From: Sindora glabra
Lineage: Eukaryota; Streptophyta; Magnoliopsida; Fabales; Fabaceae
Assembly (NCBI GenBank): GCA_020226215.1
Contig: CM035230.1
Span: 16,969,883-17,033,882 of the forward strand
Length of the DNA: 64,000 bases
Direction of reading: 5' to 3'
The position numbers were made by a program, and so were the translations under genes. The first letter of the stretch is position 1, and the number at the start of each line of letters is the position of its first letter. The notes beneath the pieces are model-generated. The model made no database searches and was not told the origin of the DNA. It was given only the letters and a program-made list of their open reading frames with translations. Positions 1-13,439 of the stretch are shown piece by piece.

Positions 1-1289
1 TCATTTATTATAATGTCAGTTCCTGTGTAGTAACTAACGTGAAGTGTTACTTAATAAAATGATGTCATTTTATTTAAGATAATATTTTTTTTTCAAAATT
101 GATGCCTAATATTAACTTCAAACATCGATTTTTGATAATAATCTATGTGAAAACTTAGGCTCCAAGCATAAATTGAAAATAAAATTCTTAAAGCATTAGG
201 CAAGTTGAAAATAAAAAAAATAAAGCATAGCACCATTTGCAAATATTACTCTAAAGTTCTTTCAATTCTAAAATAATTCTCTATCTAACAAGGTATGTTC
301 TCCTTCTAATCTTAAGATGATTCTTTTCGATTTTGTACTTTGGCTTACTAATTATTTTTTAGGATTGAAGCTTAGTTAGATTGTGACTAAATATATATGG
401 TTTAACACTCAATAGATGTGACAATTTTTTTACTTTTGTATTTATTCTTACAATTTAGTTTTTGATTTCCTAATTAATTCTATTTTGTTATATATTATTT
501 TGAAATAGCTTTTATATGTTTACACAAATAATAAAATTGATGTCATTCATCTTCTTTAGCATTCTATCATATTATCTACCACTAATTAATATGAAAATAA
601 GTAATATTATACACTAACTTTTTATGAATGCTTATTGTATATGTAGTTATTGTATTCAAAAGGTTTTTTTAGGGAGTACAAATTTTATTTATTAACTAAT
701 AGGTATCAAGACAGATTTAGCAAAGCATCCATCTTTGAATGGGATATTGCATACAACCTTTCACCATTTTCAATTTTTTATCATTTAATTTATTCTTTAA
801 AATTGTTTAAATTATGATTCTTTAGAATTATAAGAGATTCTGGGTTCTATATCTCATTAAGAACACAGAGGAAATAAGGGGTGAGAGAGTAAGAATAAAG
901 GGATAGGGTTAGGGTTTGTGATGAGAAAGTGAGGAATTGGAGGACATGGTTTAGGTTTAGGACAAAGGAGCGAAGAACTAGGGGATGAGGTTGTGGGGGG
1001 TAGGGTTAGTGGGACATAGCATGTCAACTATGAAAATAAATCGATATGGTATTATTGAAATTAAAGGTTGATTGTCTAAAAAAATAAAGTTTAATGCCAT
1101 TTCCTATAATAGTAGCAAAAAATGATGTCAACTATTTTTAATGAAAAGTTGACATTATTGTTATATTTTACAATTATTTTATGACCAATGTTAAAAATAA
1201 ATATACAATAATACTTGATTAAATGTTAATCAATTTTTTATATGTAATCTTTTAGGTACCTGATGTTAATTAACTATTTTGTAATAGTG
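1..1289. mobile_element. AT-rich DNA ending in a CACTA-like terminus
   Basis: No gene seen. At 1275-1289 the sequence ends in a motif whose complement reads CACTATTACAAAATAG, the form of a CACTA (En/Spm) transposon tip. Repeats of the type ATGTCAACT / AGTTGACAT at about 1118-1155 upstream could be subterminal repeats. The left end would lie outside the window. Positions 840-1020 form a purine-rich, relatively GC-rich island of unknown origin. The family call rests on tip sequence only; no transposase was recognised. Confidence 0.35.
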
Positions 1290-1597
1290 TTCAAATTATA
1301 GGCTAATCCCATCATTTCAATCTTATGGATTATCTTGAAACTAGAGATGTCAAGAACACACATTTTGATAAAGGAAAGGTCTAAATAGTCCTTGAAATGT
1401 AGAGGTTAGACATTTAAATTGTAAATTTTGAATTTGACATTACATTGTTGCACATAACATGGATTGCCATTGGCCTCTATACACTCCATCATCCCCTTGT
1501 CCTTTTAAATAAGCATTTTCTAGTGGAGTTTGAAGGGAACTGCACCAACAACATGTATCCAATCTTAGTTAAGTAATAGATTATTAGTCATGGATGA

Positions 1598-1850
1598 CAC
1601 TACCACAAAACAAGGTTTATCTCGTTATCAAGCTAACTTTCAAATTGACTAATACCATTCCTTTTAATGTTAACATTTTACCATTAAAATTAGTTATGGT
1701 ACTGTTAGATGATATCAAATTTTTTAGTTGCTTGGCTAGTTGGAAAAAATTTGATCAAGGAATAAAATTCATAACAGCTCTACCATTGACTAAAATCCTT
1801 ATTCAAGGGTTAACTATTTACATGGACCTTAACATGGAGAAACCTTAAAT
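1598..1850. mobile_element. CACTA-like terminus (left-end type)
   Basis: CACTACCACAAAACAAGG begins at 1598, followed by AT-rich sequence with short repeats of the type TTAATGTTAACATT. This looks like the outer end of a CACTA-type element or a derivative. I could not pair it with an opposite end, so its extent is unknown. An open frame over it lacks an ATG at its start and is probably chance. Confidence 0.25.
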
Positions 1851-2069
1851 GGTTTTCCATTTGTTTTGTCAGCCTTTCATATTACCATCTTTATTATTGT
1901 TGAACTTAATTGTTACCCCCAATGATTCATCATCAAAGTCCTTTTTAGTACCAGCTTCTTTAATGACTACAAATGAGGGTAGTAGTATAGTTAACATATC
2001 AATATCAAGGTTTATTTTTTTAGTCTAATGTTTTCAATGGTTGAAATATACTTATTAATAAATACAATT

Positions 2070-2856
2070 AGTCAATTTAATTTCCATTTCATAAATTATA
2101 GCTAGTTAGAAAAAAGTTAATTATCAAGGCCTAAAATCGTATGAAAAATAAGTTAAGTCCTTTAAAAAGTCTCTAATAACAAATTAAATTGTTACACATG
2201 TGCACAATGGCATAGATGAACTAATTAAATAAAACCTATATATTTATGATGCCATTTAACAAATAAGAAGTCACCATGTATCATGATGCATTATCTTAAC
2301 TAATAAAAAAAAATACATTTTCAATAAATTTAAAAGTAATAAATATTAAAAATTAATATGTTTATCTCTAAGCATTCCTTGACATGTCTTTAAATAAGGA
2401 GCTCATTTATGTGATTCAATAATAATAAATTATCAAAAAAAGAGATATGAAGCTTTTATAAAGCTATGCTGGCAAAGATCAAAGCATATGAAGTTTCAAG
2501 CCTCAATTAAGAATATCAATTTTGAGGTGAAGACTTCAATATCACTTAAGTTCTTGAATCTTTTCAAGCATAAAGCTCTTGTGAAAATTCAATTTTCGAT
2601 TGGAGATCAAGCTTCCTTATAGCCCATATTTGAAACCAAAATTCAATAGTTTAGTTTTTGTTCAAACTTCTCGAGGTCTTCAAGTAAAGTTAACTTAAAG
2701 ATAAGAATTAGAAGATTATCTTTTGTTCTTTTTTCAAGATACAAATGAAAATTTTTACTTCACATCTTTAAAAATTAATAAAATTAATTAGTTTCATAAT
2801 TTTCTCATTTCATAAATTCTTATTAAGAAATTTTTTATGTATAAGTTTTTAACACA
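2070..2856 (+). repeat. Left LTR of the gag-only element
   Basis: This is homologous along its length to 6080-6890. The left edge is placed by the start of similarity (GTCAATTTAAT here, GTATATTTAAT in the partner). The right edge is placed at the AACACA before CTTGGTAAGAC, a possible primer-binding region. Both edges are uncertain by some tens of bases. Confidence 0.55.
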
Positions 2857-2919
2857 CTTGGTAAGACAATCTTTACCTTTCATCTATTGTCTAAATCAAA
2901 TTCTTCCAAATAAGTTTAA

Positions 2920-5085
2920 ATGGCTTTAAGGAAGCAAGTCTTTAGTAACCTATTATTAAATGCATGTAGAGTGATTTCTCCAATCAACTTAATGAGTTTT
3001 GACTTTGAAGGTCTCGTGATTCGAAGCAAAATTAGAGTTCTTGTAAATATGTATGCTCAAATAAGTACAATAGCAAATCTAACTCTTGTTTCAAAAGTTC
3101 ATCAACATAAAGATCACCTTTGCCTGTAGGGATAAAGCCAATTGTAGCTAACATGCTTAATGGTGTTTTAGCTTAACTTGCTCTATTTGAAAATTTTGGA
3201 TTAGTAACAAAGGCTAAAATCAATGGAGAAGCTAATAAGGCTATTAATATCTTTTCTACTTTAAAAATTACAACATCCAAATTGAAAGGGCTTCATCAAA
3301 AGATTGCTTTTTTGACTTTTTTAGATCCTTAAGTTCAACTATAATGCTCATTATGGTGATAAATGCAACTTCTCTAAAGGAGCAAGTCTTGACTATTGTA
3401 AAGACACTTGAAGTATTAATGAAATCCATTCAAGAGAGAGAAACTTTTAAGAGATAAACAAATCTTTGGCCTTTTATAGATGACTAATGGCTTTATCAAA
3501 TTACGTGATGATTTAAGCAATGCATCTGAGGATGAGTCACATTATGACAAGCAAGATAAAGTTACAAAAGAATAAAGTGGCTTAAAGAATAAGTAGTTTT
3601 ATCTAAAGGATATTGTTTTAGCTAGCTAGTTAAAAGAATTCATCAAAGAAGCTATTAAAGACCAAGTGGAAGGGAGTATGCAAGCTTCTTTTTCTTATGT
3701 CAATCGAAGAGTTAATCTTCTTAAAATGCCTTAGAATTATCAACTACCTAATTTTAGATAATTTGTTAGCAATGGAAATCTTAGGCAACATATTACTTCA
3801 TTGAAACTTATAACAATGATGGAACTAATAAATATCTTATCATAAAGCAATTCATGGATTCTCTTAAACAAAATGCTTTTGATTAGTCTACTGACTTGGC
3901 ACCTAGATTGATCCATAGTTAGGAGCAAATTGAATGTGAGTTCATAAATTAATTCTATAATATTTGTCATACTATTAACAAGCTTGAGCTTATAATAACT
4001 TGACAATCAAAAGATGACCTGATCATCAACTATATCTATTAATGAAGAAATCTGAGTTATAACTACAAAGATTAAATTTTAGAATTTTCTATCATCGAAA
4101 TACATATACAAGGGATAGATTGAAGCCTAAGCTACATTTTTAAGCTCTCAAGCTATAAACATTTAAAGATTTTGCAACAAAGGCACATGACATGGAGCTC
4201 AACATTGTTATTAATGTGGATTAAAGGTTGTTAACCATAGACATGGTGAAAAAATGATATGAATTTCACAAGAATAATAAGCTACCAATATCAAAGTATA
4301 AAACCAAGCAATTGATAGTTATATTTACTTCATTAATCAAGCTAACTATTAAGTTAAATAGGTAAGACAATAAGGTTATCAATGTTCTTGCTAAAGGAAG
4401 AAACATTACATTAAAAGAAAGGTTAGATAAGGAATATCTATTTCCAAATTCTAACGTTTCCTCAATGTTAGAATCTTTGCTTGAAGTTAACTTAATTAAG
4501 CTATTAGAGATGAAATGACTTGATAAGGTAAACAAAAAGGATGATCTAAACCATAAAGTTGGCTATAAAAGGAGAAATTACATTTAATGTTGATAATGCA
4601 ACTTATAATATGATCATGATAGCCTCGTCTTCCCTCGCAATGATCCTTTTCCTTAAGTGATTCAATTTGGTGTGCTTAAGCAAAAAGTTCTTGGAAAACA
4701 AGTTGAGATTATAATGATTATCTCAACCTCTCATATCATTGACGATAAGCATAATGATAATTTAGAACCTAATTTAGATGGTTAAAAAGGATGGACCTCT
4801 ACCAAATATAAGAGAAATAAGAAAAAGAGTTAACAAACATCTTTTAAAGTAAGTCCAAGAAAGCAAATTATAAAGATTAACAATGAAGTTTTTAAAGGTG
4901 AAAAGATTACTTCTACTTACCATTTTACTTTAACAAAATTAAATAATGAAGATCTTTCAATCAAGAAAATGGAAGTTGCTCTATCGTCATTGGAGAAAGA
5001 TATTCGAGCCACCATTGATACATTTAGAGACATTAATACTGAAGGTAATTCTCATTTGAATTTCTTGAAGAGCATCTACACATAA
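2920..5085 (+). pseudogene. Ty3/gypsy gag pseudogene
   Basis: The plus-strand frames carry a recognisable plant Ty3/gypsy gag in order. The first ATG at 2920 opens 69 codons (MALRKQVFSN...). Around 3700-3960 lie the core blocks: a NRRVNLLKMP-like stretch, NGNLRQHI, SLKQNAFD, then STDLAP and EQIE, matching the usual pattern of FVRSLKGNAF-W-TDLEP-SWEQ in this family. At about 4170-4200 FATKAHDMELNI matches the conserved ATRAHDMEL block, and at about 4395-4500 a TLKERLDKEYLFPNSNV block with LESLLE follows. Near 4790 GWTSTKYKRNKKK is the basic stretch late in gag. Many in-frame stops and at least two frame changes make it non-functional. Family recognition is from memory of conserved blocks; a profile search of 2900-5100 would settle it. 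Confidence 0.75.
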
Positions 5086-5094
5086 AGTAAATTA

Positions 5095-5345
5095 AATTAA
5101 ATCTTACTAATCATATAAGGTTAAATTGCATATTGCTCTTAGTTCATATAGACTAAAACTATGAAAAAAGAATCAAATTAAATCTTCTTAATCACATCAG
5201 GTTAAACTCCATGTTACTTCTTTTTCACATATTTTAAAATTGTGATGAAAAATTAAATAAAAAATTCAAACATTCCTCTAACCACATGTGGTTAAACTTC
5301 TTGTTATTCTTAGTTCAAATAAGTTAAAACAATGATAATAAAGTA
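5095..5345 (+). repeat. Three ~85-bp tandem units after gag
   Basis: Three imperfect direct units each contain a GGTTAAA core followed by a TGTTA-type segment and a TTAGTTCA-like segment. The cores lie near 5119, 5203 and 5291. They sit just after the gag remnant. Tandem repeats in the noncoding part are known in the Tat/Ogre branch of Ty3/gypsy. From 5345 to about 6080 the element is noncoding with nothing else recognised. Confidence 0.55.
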
Positions 5346-6079
5346 AAGCAATAAAATTATAAAAGCCTTATAATTGCATGAAGATAGACTACACAATTTT
5401 TCTAGCACACAAGAGTATGGCTTAAAGGAAAAAAATCACTAACCTATTTTTCCTGGCCTACATGATTGTAAACTATGAAATGCATGAGAGAAGATTATAA
5501 GTCAACCTTAATAACTCTATGCATGGACTTTTCACATAAGCTAAAATTCTTGAGAATAAAAAAATTATTAATTATCATGTGGATTATGCATATTGACCTT
5601 AAAAAAGGAGTGGATCAATAAAGGAAAGTTAATCAATAAGGACAATATGTTAAGTGCATATCTTTTGGTTTTGAGAAAAGAAAGGGCAAGTCAATAAACT
5701 TGTGCTCTCATTTTGATTGAAAGAAGTATTATACTATGAAAATTGGAATAAAGATGTAATCAAATGTTTCTGGATAACAAGTCTTGCAAAGGAAACTGAT
5801 CACATGCAAATTATATCCAAAACCTTTTCATAAATGATAAATTAAAAAAATTACTTTTGCTTAGATTTGAAATCATATATGAATATGGATTGACATTAGC
5901 TATGAGTTTTAACTTCACATCATAAAGGATAAAGATGTGTGATATTTTGAAAACTTATTATCATGTATAATATACAAATGGAATGCATATATACATATAA
6001 TTAAAACCTGACTACTTACATAAAATTGTACTCTATTTTATAAGCACAATTTGAAAAAGCATTTATAGGTAAAAAAATT

Positions 6080-6890
6080 AGTATATTTAATTTTCATTTA
6101 AAAATTATAGCTAATTAAAAAAATTATTTATCAAGGCTTAAAATCCTATGTGAAAAATAAGTTGTTCCCTTAAAAATTTTTTGATAATAAATTAAATTAT
6201 GAAATATGTGCACGATAACATAGACAAACCAATCAAATAAAACCAATGTGTTTATGATGTCACTTGGTAAATAAGAAGTTACCATTGCACATGATCTTAA
6301 TTGATAAGAAAATTACTTTTTTAATATATTCAAAGGTGATAAGCATTAAAAATCAAGATGTTTATTTTTAAGCATTCCCTAATAAATATATAAATAAAAA
6401 GCTCATTTGTGTCATTCAGTAACAAGTCATTAAAAGAAGAGATGTGAAGCTCTTCCAAAGCTCGAATAGCACGTATTAAAGCATTCAAATTCACTATCCC
6501 TAATTAAGAACATCCATTTCAAGCTAAGGATTTCAACATTTAAGTTCTCAAATATTTTCTAATAAGAATCCTATCTAAAGATTGAACCGTCAATTCAAGC
6601 TTCTTTATAGCCCTTATTTGAATCCAAAATTCATTCTTTCATTTGAGATCAAGTTTTATTGAATCCTTCCATTGAAGCCAAAATTTAAGAATTCAATTTA
6701 AGATTAAGCTTCTTGAAACCTAAGCAAAATTAACTTGAATATAAGAATCTAAGGATTATCTTTTGATTTTTTTTTTCAAGAATACAAATTAGATATTGTA
6801 TTCCACATCTTCAAGATGGAATAAAATCTATTTGTTGCATAATTTTTTTTCATATTATAATTTTTTAAGAGATTCTATACATACAATACT
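6080..6890 (+). repeat. Right LTR of the gag-only element
   Basis: Direct partner of 2070-2856. Many substitutions and small indels separate the two, indicating an old insertion. The right edge is estimated from loss of similarity near ATACAATACTTTT. Confidence 0.55.
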
Positions 6891-9800
6891 TTTATTCTTT
6901 TTTCTTTCGTTAGTATTTTAGTCTCAATAAAGCAAAGGGCATTCTTGTCAAATAGGTTTCTTTTTCTATTCTTTTGTATACAACTTGCCTTTGTGTTTGC
7001 CTTTTTTGTGTTTTAGTTAGTGGGTAATTTTCATATTATGGATTAAAGCATTTGTTTGTCCTTTTAGTGAACCTTAGCTTTCATGCGCTTTTTCTTTTGT
7101 CAAAATTTGGTTCGTTCCTGATCCATTAACACTTAAAATAGTTACTTCTTGACTTTTTAGGGCCAATTTAGATGGAAGTTTCTCTTTTAGGTTAGTCGGA
7201 ATCTAACTTCTTAAATACAAATCTTTCATTTTTTTCTTTTTTTAAATCTTATTGATCTTTTTAGAGGTTTTTTTCCCTTATCATTTACTAGTATTTGGGG
7301 CTTAGGATTATTTGGTCTTTTGACCTTTTGTTGTAAAGAATAACATTAAGTTCATTATAGTATTGTTTAAATCTAGAGCACATTTTTAACACATTTTCCT
7401 TGCAATGGATCCTCTTTATAAAATCTATATTTGACTCCCCATCATAAGGATAAGCTTCAAAAAAGATAAGGGTATCTAAAGGTCATCTTAGTCTTAATAA
7501 CACACAAAGTTAACATCTTTATTGAATCCTTCCATTTGTTTGATATAGATAATCCTTGTTGGAAAAAGATTCTTGTCTACTAGCATCTCTTTACCCTTAT
7601 CGAGAATTCTTAATTATTTCCCTAAAATAAACAAAGTTAATAGTAATATGGTTGAACATATTGTAATTCTTGCAATACTTTCTATCTTTTATTTCTTTTA
7701 TCAACAGAATTCTATGGCCAACATGTAATTTAAGCCATTTATCTTTTGATAATAAGTTAAAAATTTAATTAGCCCTATTTATGTCAAAGGAGTACATATT
7801 TTTCCTAACATAATCTATTTTATCTTTTCTTGCAATACTTTTCAATAATGAAAAAGTGTAAGGAGGGCTAAGTTTAAGTTCAGCCTAATGAAGAATTTTC
7901 CTCATCAATATAAGTGGTCTTTTCTTTTTTGTAATGTGTTTATTTTATATTTTTCTATCTTTTTCATGTTGTAGTTGCTTTATTTGTAAACCTTTTAAAC
8001 TAATTGAGCCATGTTGGCAATGTTTTAATTTATTAGCTTCTATTGAAAGGCAAAGTCGAAACATACAATTACTATTTTGATAATTTCATTTTTAATAGTT
8101 TGAGTGAAGCAATAACTTTGTACCTATTAAATTAATGCAAATAATTTTTGGCCAACTTTATTAGACTCTTCTTCATATTGATTAGTTTGGTCAAGCCTAT
8201 TTTTATTTCTTCTTGGTAGAACTGGTGATAGAACATATGTTATATTTATGCCCATATATTTATAGAGTTCGAAGGAAGCCCATAATGCTATAAGAAGGTG
8301 ATTCTTGTTAGAGACAATGGAAAATGCCTCAATTTAAGAAATTCATTACTAACTAATTTCTTACATTTAGTCATGAATGATGCTATGTGTTAAATGGTAG
8401 ACTAATTATTTTTGCTAAAAAAAGGTAGAGAATTTAAGCATCTTAAATCCTTTAGGTAGTATAATTTGGTGAATCCATTTCAGAAATGCACCTTTGTAAT
8501 TTGGGTACATATTATGTCAACCTAACTGGTTTAATAGCCTTTCAACTAAAAATTACAAATTCTAGTCTTACCGTTGTTTCTATGTATATTCTAAAAACTT
8601 TGTATACTCTAGTTCAATTGTTGTACATTATGCCTCATGTATTTATATTTCTTTCTTTATTTAGTTGAGTCATGTTTATGTTCTTTCCTCGCCTTATGAG
8701 TTTCATACAACTATATTTAGGTCTTTTAGCCTTTTGATGTTTGGTTTCAGTCTTGGTAACCATTTCTTTAATTTTGATTTTGTTGATTTTGCTTAGCATT
8801 TGGCATTAATTTTGATTATTTTGTTTGTGGATGAAATTAACATTTTTAGCATTCTTGATTACGATTTTTGGTTGTTGAGGCTATATTTTCATTAAGTACT
8901 TCTTTATAAATAGAATAATTATTAGTAGTTCTAAAAGTAAAATCATAATTCTATATATAAATGGTGGTAAAACAATACCACTTCTAAGTTACCTAAACTA
9001 GTACGGATTAGAACTTGATACCTTAGTTATGTCTTGTTGGGCATGCAAATTTGTTTGATAATTAAAATTACAAGCATAAGTCAGTCAACTCATTTAAGTG
9101 TGGGTGATTTTTACAGTAAACAAATGGTGTTTCAAAACCTTTAAAATAGTTTTAAAAAATACACAAAAGTAAAGTAAATTATGCATAAAAGGCAAAAGAA
9201 AATGGTAATGAATTCATAAAGTAACGTAATATATTATAATTGTTACTGTAAATGGATAGACTATAACTTGTAGTACATCAAACAAGCATATTTTAGAAAC
9301 CTAAATCTCATACTCATACTACTCAAAGTGTTTAGATTATGAGAAATTTTAAAGAAAGGAAATAATAAATAGTAGATCATTGTTGAAAAAGCTAGTAGAT
9401 TGCTAAAGATATAAAATGTGGGTAATATGCTTGAGCAGTAATTATAGCAAAATGAATCTTTTGCCTTTCATGTTAAGGATATTTATAAGGCATCATTTTA
9501 GATGTTACTTGCTATAAATATATAAAGTAGTTACTTCTATCTTAACTAGTCAAGACATTTTCTTTATACTTGCTATGTAAGGAGTGGTCTATTTTTTAGA
9601 AGTACACGATGGTAACCACCTTAAACAACTATGATAATAACTTACCTTAAGAATAGCACTCCATTATCTCCTTAAGTGGATAATGCCTTTAAACTACTTG
9701 GGATGACACTTTTAAGAGACTTCAACTTGTATAACCTCTCCTATTAAGTGAACCTTACATTTATGAATAAGATCACTCTAAAACTTTGAAGAAAATAGGC

Positions 9801-10246
9801 TAACAAATTGCAATCACCATATTTTCATGCAAATTTTTTGTATTCATTGGTAATTTTGCTAATCACAGCAAAATTAAAATCGTGATTACAATCACAATTT
9901 AGAACCTTGATTTGATCCTTTTAGAGATAAGGAGCAATGCCTTTGTTGTTTAGCATTCACTTCTATCTATATATTCCTTCAATAACATGAATCCTAAGCC
10001 TTAAACCATGTTATGCACTTTTTCAATGCAATATATAGATTTAATATAATATGTATATAGTTTCAAGAGACTTGTATTTTCATAATGAGAGTATATCTTA
10101 GATGCTCTTATATTGCCATTAGAAAAAGTTTTAATGAGTTAAAGAATAAATACTTAGATGAAAAATATATAATTAAATCCTTTATCAAAATTTTCCTATT
10201 AGATATGTTGTCAGTAAGGAAGAAAATTTATTAATCGATCTTACAA
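6891..10246. other. AT-rich intergenic sequence, no gene recognised
   Basis: No frame longer than about 60 codons looks coding and I recognise no transposon domain. A short internal palindrome (AATCGTGATTACAATCACAATT type) occurs at about 9870-9900. The sequence probably consists of decayed repeats, but I cannot assign it to a family. Confidence 0.5.
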
Positions 10247-10330
10247 CACTATAAAATGGGCCTTTTATAGGGTTATAATAACTAGTCGCTAAAGTCACAG
10301 AATTAGTATTTCTTTTAATGCTTTATAATA
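10247..10330. mobile_element. CACTA-like terminus with CGCTAAAG motif
   Basis: CACTATAAAATGGGCC at 10247 is followed by ATAATAACTAGTCGCTAAAG, resembling the common plant CACTA start of the form CACTACAAGAAAAATGGGCC...GTCGCTAAAG. No matching inverted end was found in the window, so this may be a truncated copy. Confidence 0.35.
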
Positions 10331-13079
10331 ATCACTCCTTAATACACGTGTGAGTTTTTATTTTTTTTTGCATTTGTGCACACCTACCCATCTCCCTTTC
10401 ACACAAAATTAATTTCTTTCCTCTCATATGTGTAAAACTATATCTATTTGATTTTTAAAAAGGATTACTAATCATTAACTTTTTGAGGAATCCTTTATCA
10501 AGCATAAAATGATGACACAATGGTGTGGTATATGATGCTCTTATGCAGAAGCATACCAATGGGTTTATTATCTTAATAATCATTGGTCCTTATCTTGTTG
10601 TATTTTATCATATTTGATTTATGGATTGAATAAGTTCATGAATAGAATATTTTTGTTAATAGCCATGTTTGGAAGACAATGCAACATCATCAAGGGAGTC
10701 GAATAAGTTTTTCTATACTTAATTTATTTTATTTTTTCTTTTATTTTTTCATTTTTTGAAATTTTAAAATTTTTCATTGCATTTTATTTACTTTTTTATT
10801 TAATCCTATTTTCAATCAACCAAAAAAAAGTAGGGCATCATATAAACAAAACTTTTATTTATACACCCTTTTTTCAAACCATAAAAAATTTTCTGTTAAT
10901 GTTATGAAATCATATTGATAGCTTCTACTCGTGTCTTAGCATATTATATTAATATTTCATTTATAACATTAATTTTAACATCTTTGTGTCTTGTTTTGCC
11001 ATAGTGATATTTACAAGTATTTATTTTTGTCAATGGCCATATTTAGAAAATAATGCAAGTTCTATGTCAGTATGTAAAGGTATTATTTCTAGTTTTTCTA
11101 ACATGTTATTATATGTCTTCTACTATTTAAACTTAAATAAATGTATTATTTCTTATCTTTTTTTCAATTTATTGTATTTAAGATATTAATCTTGACTATA
11201 AAGACATTCAGATAGAGCTCAAACACTATTATTACTGCTTGTATAGCAATATGACTTGCTAGATTCTATAACTATAATTAGGGTTAGATAATTTAAGTTA
11301 TATAAAATTGATTATCAACATTAATTACTATATCAAAAAAATGACGCATTTCAATTATTAAATAATATAATGCAACTAAACATCTTAATTTTATTAAAAA
11401 AATTAACATTGTTATAGGTATTCAATGTCAATTTGAGAATAGATGTTAAAGATGCTAGGTATACAACAACGCCTGTATATATGTTGAGTATTAACCAATA
11501 TGGAATGTGTTAAGCAATTGATGTTGATGAACTTTTTTGTAGAAATATATGCCCTCATTCCCTAATTAACCTATTCTTGGTCCTAGGGATAGTGTTATGC
11601 CTTCTAGGGATAGGTATGTTGTCATTTTTAATATATTTTATTTATTTGAATTTCTTCACTAAAGTAGAATAATATGTTAATTAACTTTATTATTGATTCT
11701 TATACTAGCTTCTTCCCTACTCAATAACATATCAAATCACTTGCTTACATTATAGAGAGTAAGTATAAAGGAATATGACCTACCTAGCTGGCAATTTTGA
11801 AGCCTTCCCAAAAAAGGTTTTTTTATAAGTTTAGGGTATGTATTAGTTTATTTTGTCAATCAATGTTAGCATTTTATTATTATAACTTTTTTCTCATTAC
11901 TAATAATTCTAAATTTTTTTCTTGAAATTACAAAAGTATTACACATTGAACCCTCTTTTCGAATAGAAAATACGGTAAATTTTTAACTGTAAATGTTTTA
12001 CAAAATTGACGAACATCATGGATGAGGTAAGGAATAAGAGATTCACTTAGCCTAGTTGGATAAAGGTTGCAAAATGGTAGAGACTTTGCAGATATTGGGA
12101 GGGCCTTAAATTCACCTAGAAGTCCTAGTAAAATAAGAGAAATAAGGCTTTGGAGGAAATGGGTAGGGATTATCCTTACACACTAGAGGTTCTAATCAAG
12201 TGGTGGAGTACTAACTTCATATAGTATGTGACTAATCCTTAACTTCTATTTTTTAATTTTTAGTTAATTTATATAGTTTCAAGCATCATAATATTTGTAT
12301 AAACTTTTTCCATTATTATACACATAAATTGTTAAGATTAAGGTTGATCCCTTTTTAGATAGGTTATTCTGTCACACCCATCTTGCGAAGAAGGATTATT
12401 AGTAAGTGTCCCTGAGAGTTACATAGTCCTATGTAAGTAAATTCACATTTCATTTAACTTCAATTTTCAATTTTATGTAATTAATTAATTATTCAACTAT
12501 ATATGAAAAACCTTCACAAAGAAGAAGGAGAAGCTTATTCAAGCTAGAACATAATGAAGGTAGATGAAGGGGAATCATCCACTAGGAGAATGATAGACCC
12601 TTCTAACCTCAACTTATAGACGAAAACAATTAGGGTTACAAAGAATTTGATTAGGTGTACAGGTTAGAGTTGGAGACACCTACTATAGGAATAACATCCT
12701 TTATTACTATAAGTTATTTTAAGTATCTTCTTACAGCTTAGGTATTTCACTTGGTATAGGAGGTGACCTTGCTAAAGTAGCAACAACACATGCAAGAATC
12801 CCACTTACCTCTATATGGCTATTACCAATATATGTTACTACTTCCATTAATGTGTCCACCACGAGGTTACACAAAATAGGCGCTTGGTGGATGGTTAGAA
12901 TGCCTATCCTGCCTTTAAACTCCTTCAACCTACCTTAGCATTAATAGTAAGGAAATTGCCACTAAGGATTTCACTAATTAGGCTTTAAGTGATTTTTTTT
13001 ATTATGTATTTGTACTTTTTTATTATTTGTTAATTTTAAATTTATATATTTTTTAAAAATAACTCACTACTTTTAATAA
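10331..13079. other. AT-rich sequence with weak internal repeats
   Basis: Two segments near 10640-10690 and 11000-11060 resemble each other (AATGGCCATATTT and AGACAATGCAA-type blocks), suggesting an old duplication. Positions 12000-12960 are less AT-rich and might hold a decayed transposase or gene fragment, but all frames are broken and I recognise no family. The 65-codon minus-strand frame at 12731-12928 has no supporting feature. Confidence 0.4.
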
Positions 13080-13310
13080 ATTTTTGATGGAATTCCAATA
13101 AAAAATTTAAAGGACATTAAATTTCTATGTCTCCTATTTTCTATCAAAAAATTCATCCAAATAGGAAAATCCATTAGGAAAAAATTTTCGATGAGCATAT
13201 TTCTAACTACAAATTTTCATTGGAAATCCATAAAAAATTTAGATTACTGATGAAAATTTTAGTATATCTAACAAAAAATTTCATCGGAAGCAATGAGATT
13301 TCTGGTAGTG
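13080..13310. mobile_element. CACTA-like right terminus
   Basis: The segment ends at 13310 in ...GAGATTTCTGGTAGTG, the complement of CACTACCAGAAATCTC, a typical CACTA tip. The 200 bp before it carry repeated motifs of the type AAAAAATTT(C/T)ATC and TTTTCATTGGAAA in both orientations, as expected of subterminal repeats. The left end is unidentified. A similar tip occurs at 26071. Confidence 0.45.
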
Positions 13311-13439
13311 ACTTAAAAAAGATATATAACCTCAAGCAAGCATACATTCTCCTTATTTTTCAAATAAAATTAAGAAATTATCTTTCTTTTCTTTTAATAT
13401 TTCAGAATCAATGATTTTTAAAAAAATTCTATATGGAAA

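Larger units (their letters stand above)
2070..6890 (+). mobile_element. Gag-only Ty3/gypsy LTR retrotransposon (degraded)
   Basis: Two direct repeats of about 0.8 kb (about 2070-2856 and 6080-6890) flank a plus-strand gag pseudogene and a noncoding tail. Both repeats share landmarks in order: a segment ending TTATCAAGG, a stretch near GTGCAC, the motif AAATAAGAAGT, the motif AAGCATTCC, a short GAGATATGAAGCT-type block, and a T-rich 3' part. No reverse transcriptase, integrase or protease was seen between gag and the right LTR, so the element resembles the gag-only non-autonomous derivatives (TR-GAG type) known in plants. The ends are approximate and no target-site duplication could be read, which fits its age. 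Confidence 0.65.

Noticed and set aside
896..920. Telomere-like AGGGTTAGGGTTTG
   Set aside because: Only about two imperfect units; too short to be an interstitial telomere.
3740..4535. Minus-strand frames of 88-89 codons
   Set aside because: They are shadows of the plus-strand gag remnant.
12731..12928. 65-codon minus-strand frame with plausible composition
   Set aside because: No recognisable domain, neighbours or splice context; could be part of a decayed gene but not supported.
10247..13310. One CACTA element spanning two CACTA-like tips
   Set aside because: The tips differ beyond CACTA (CACTATAAAATGG against CACTACCAGAAAT) and flanking triplets CAA and ACT do not match.
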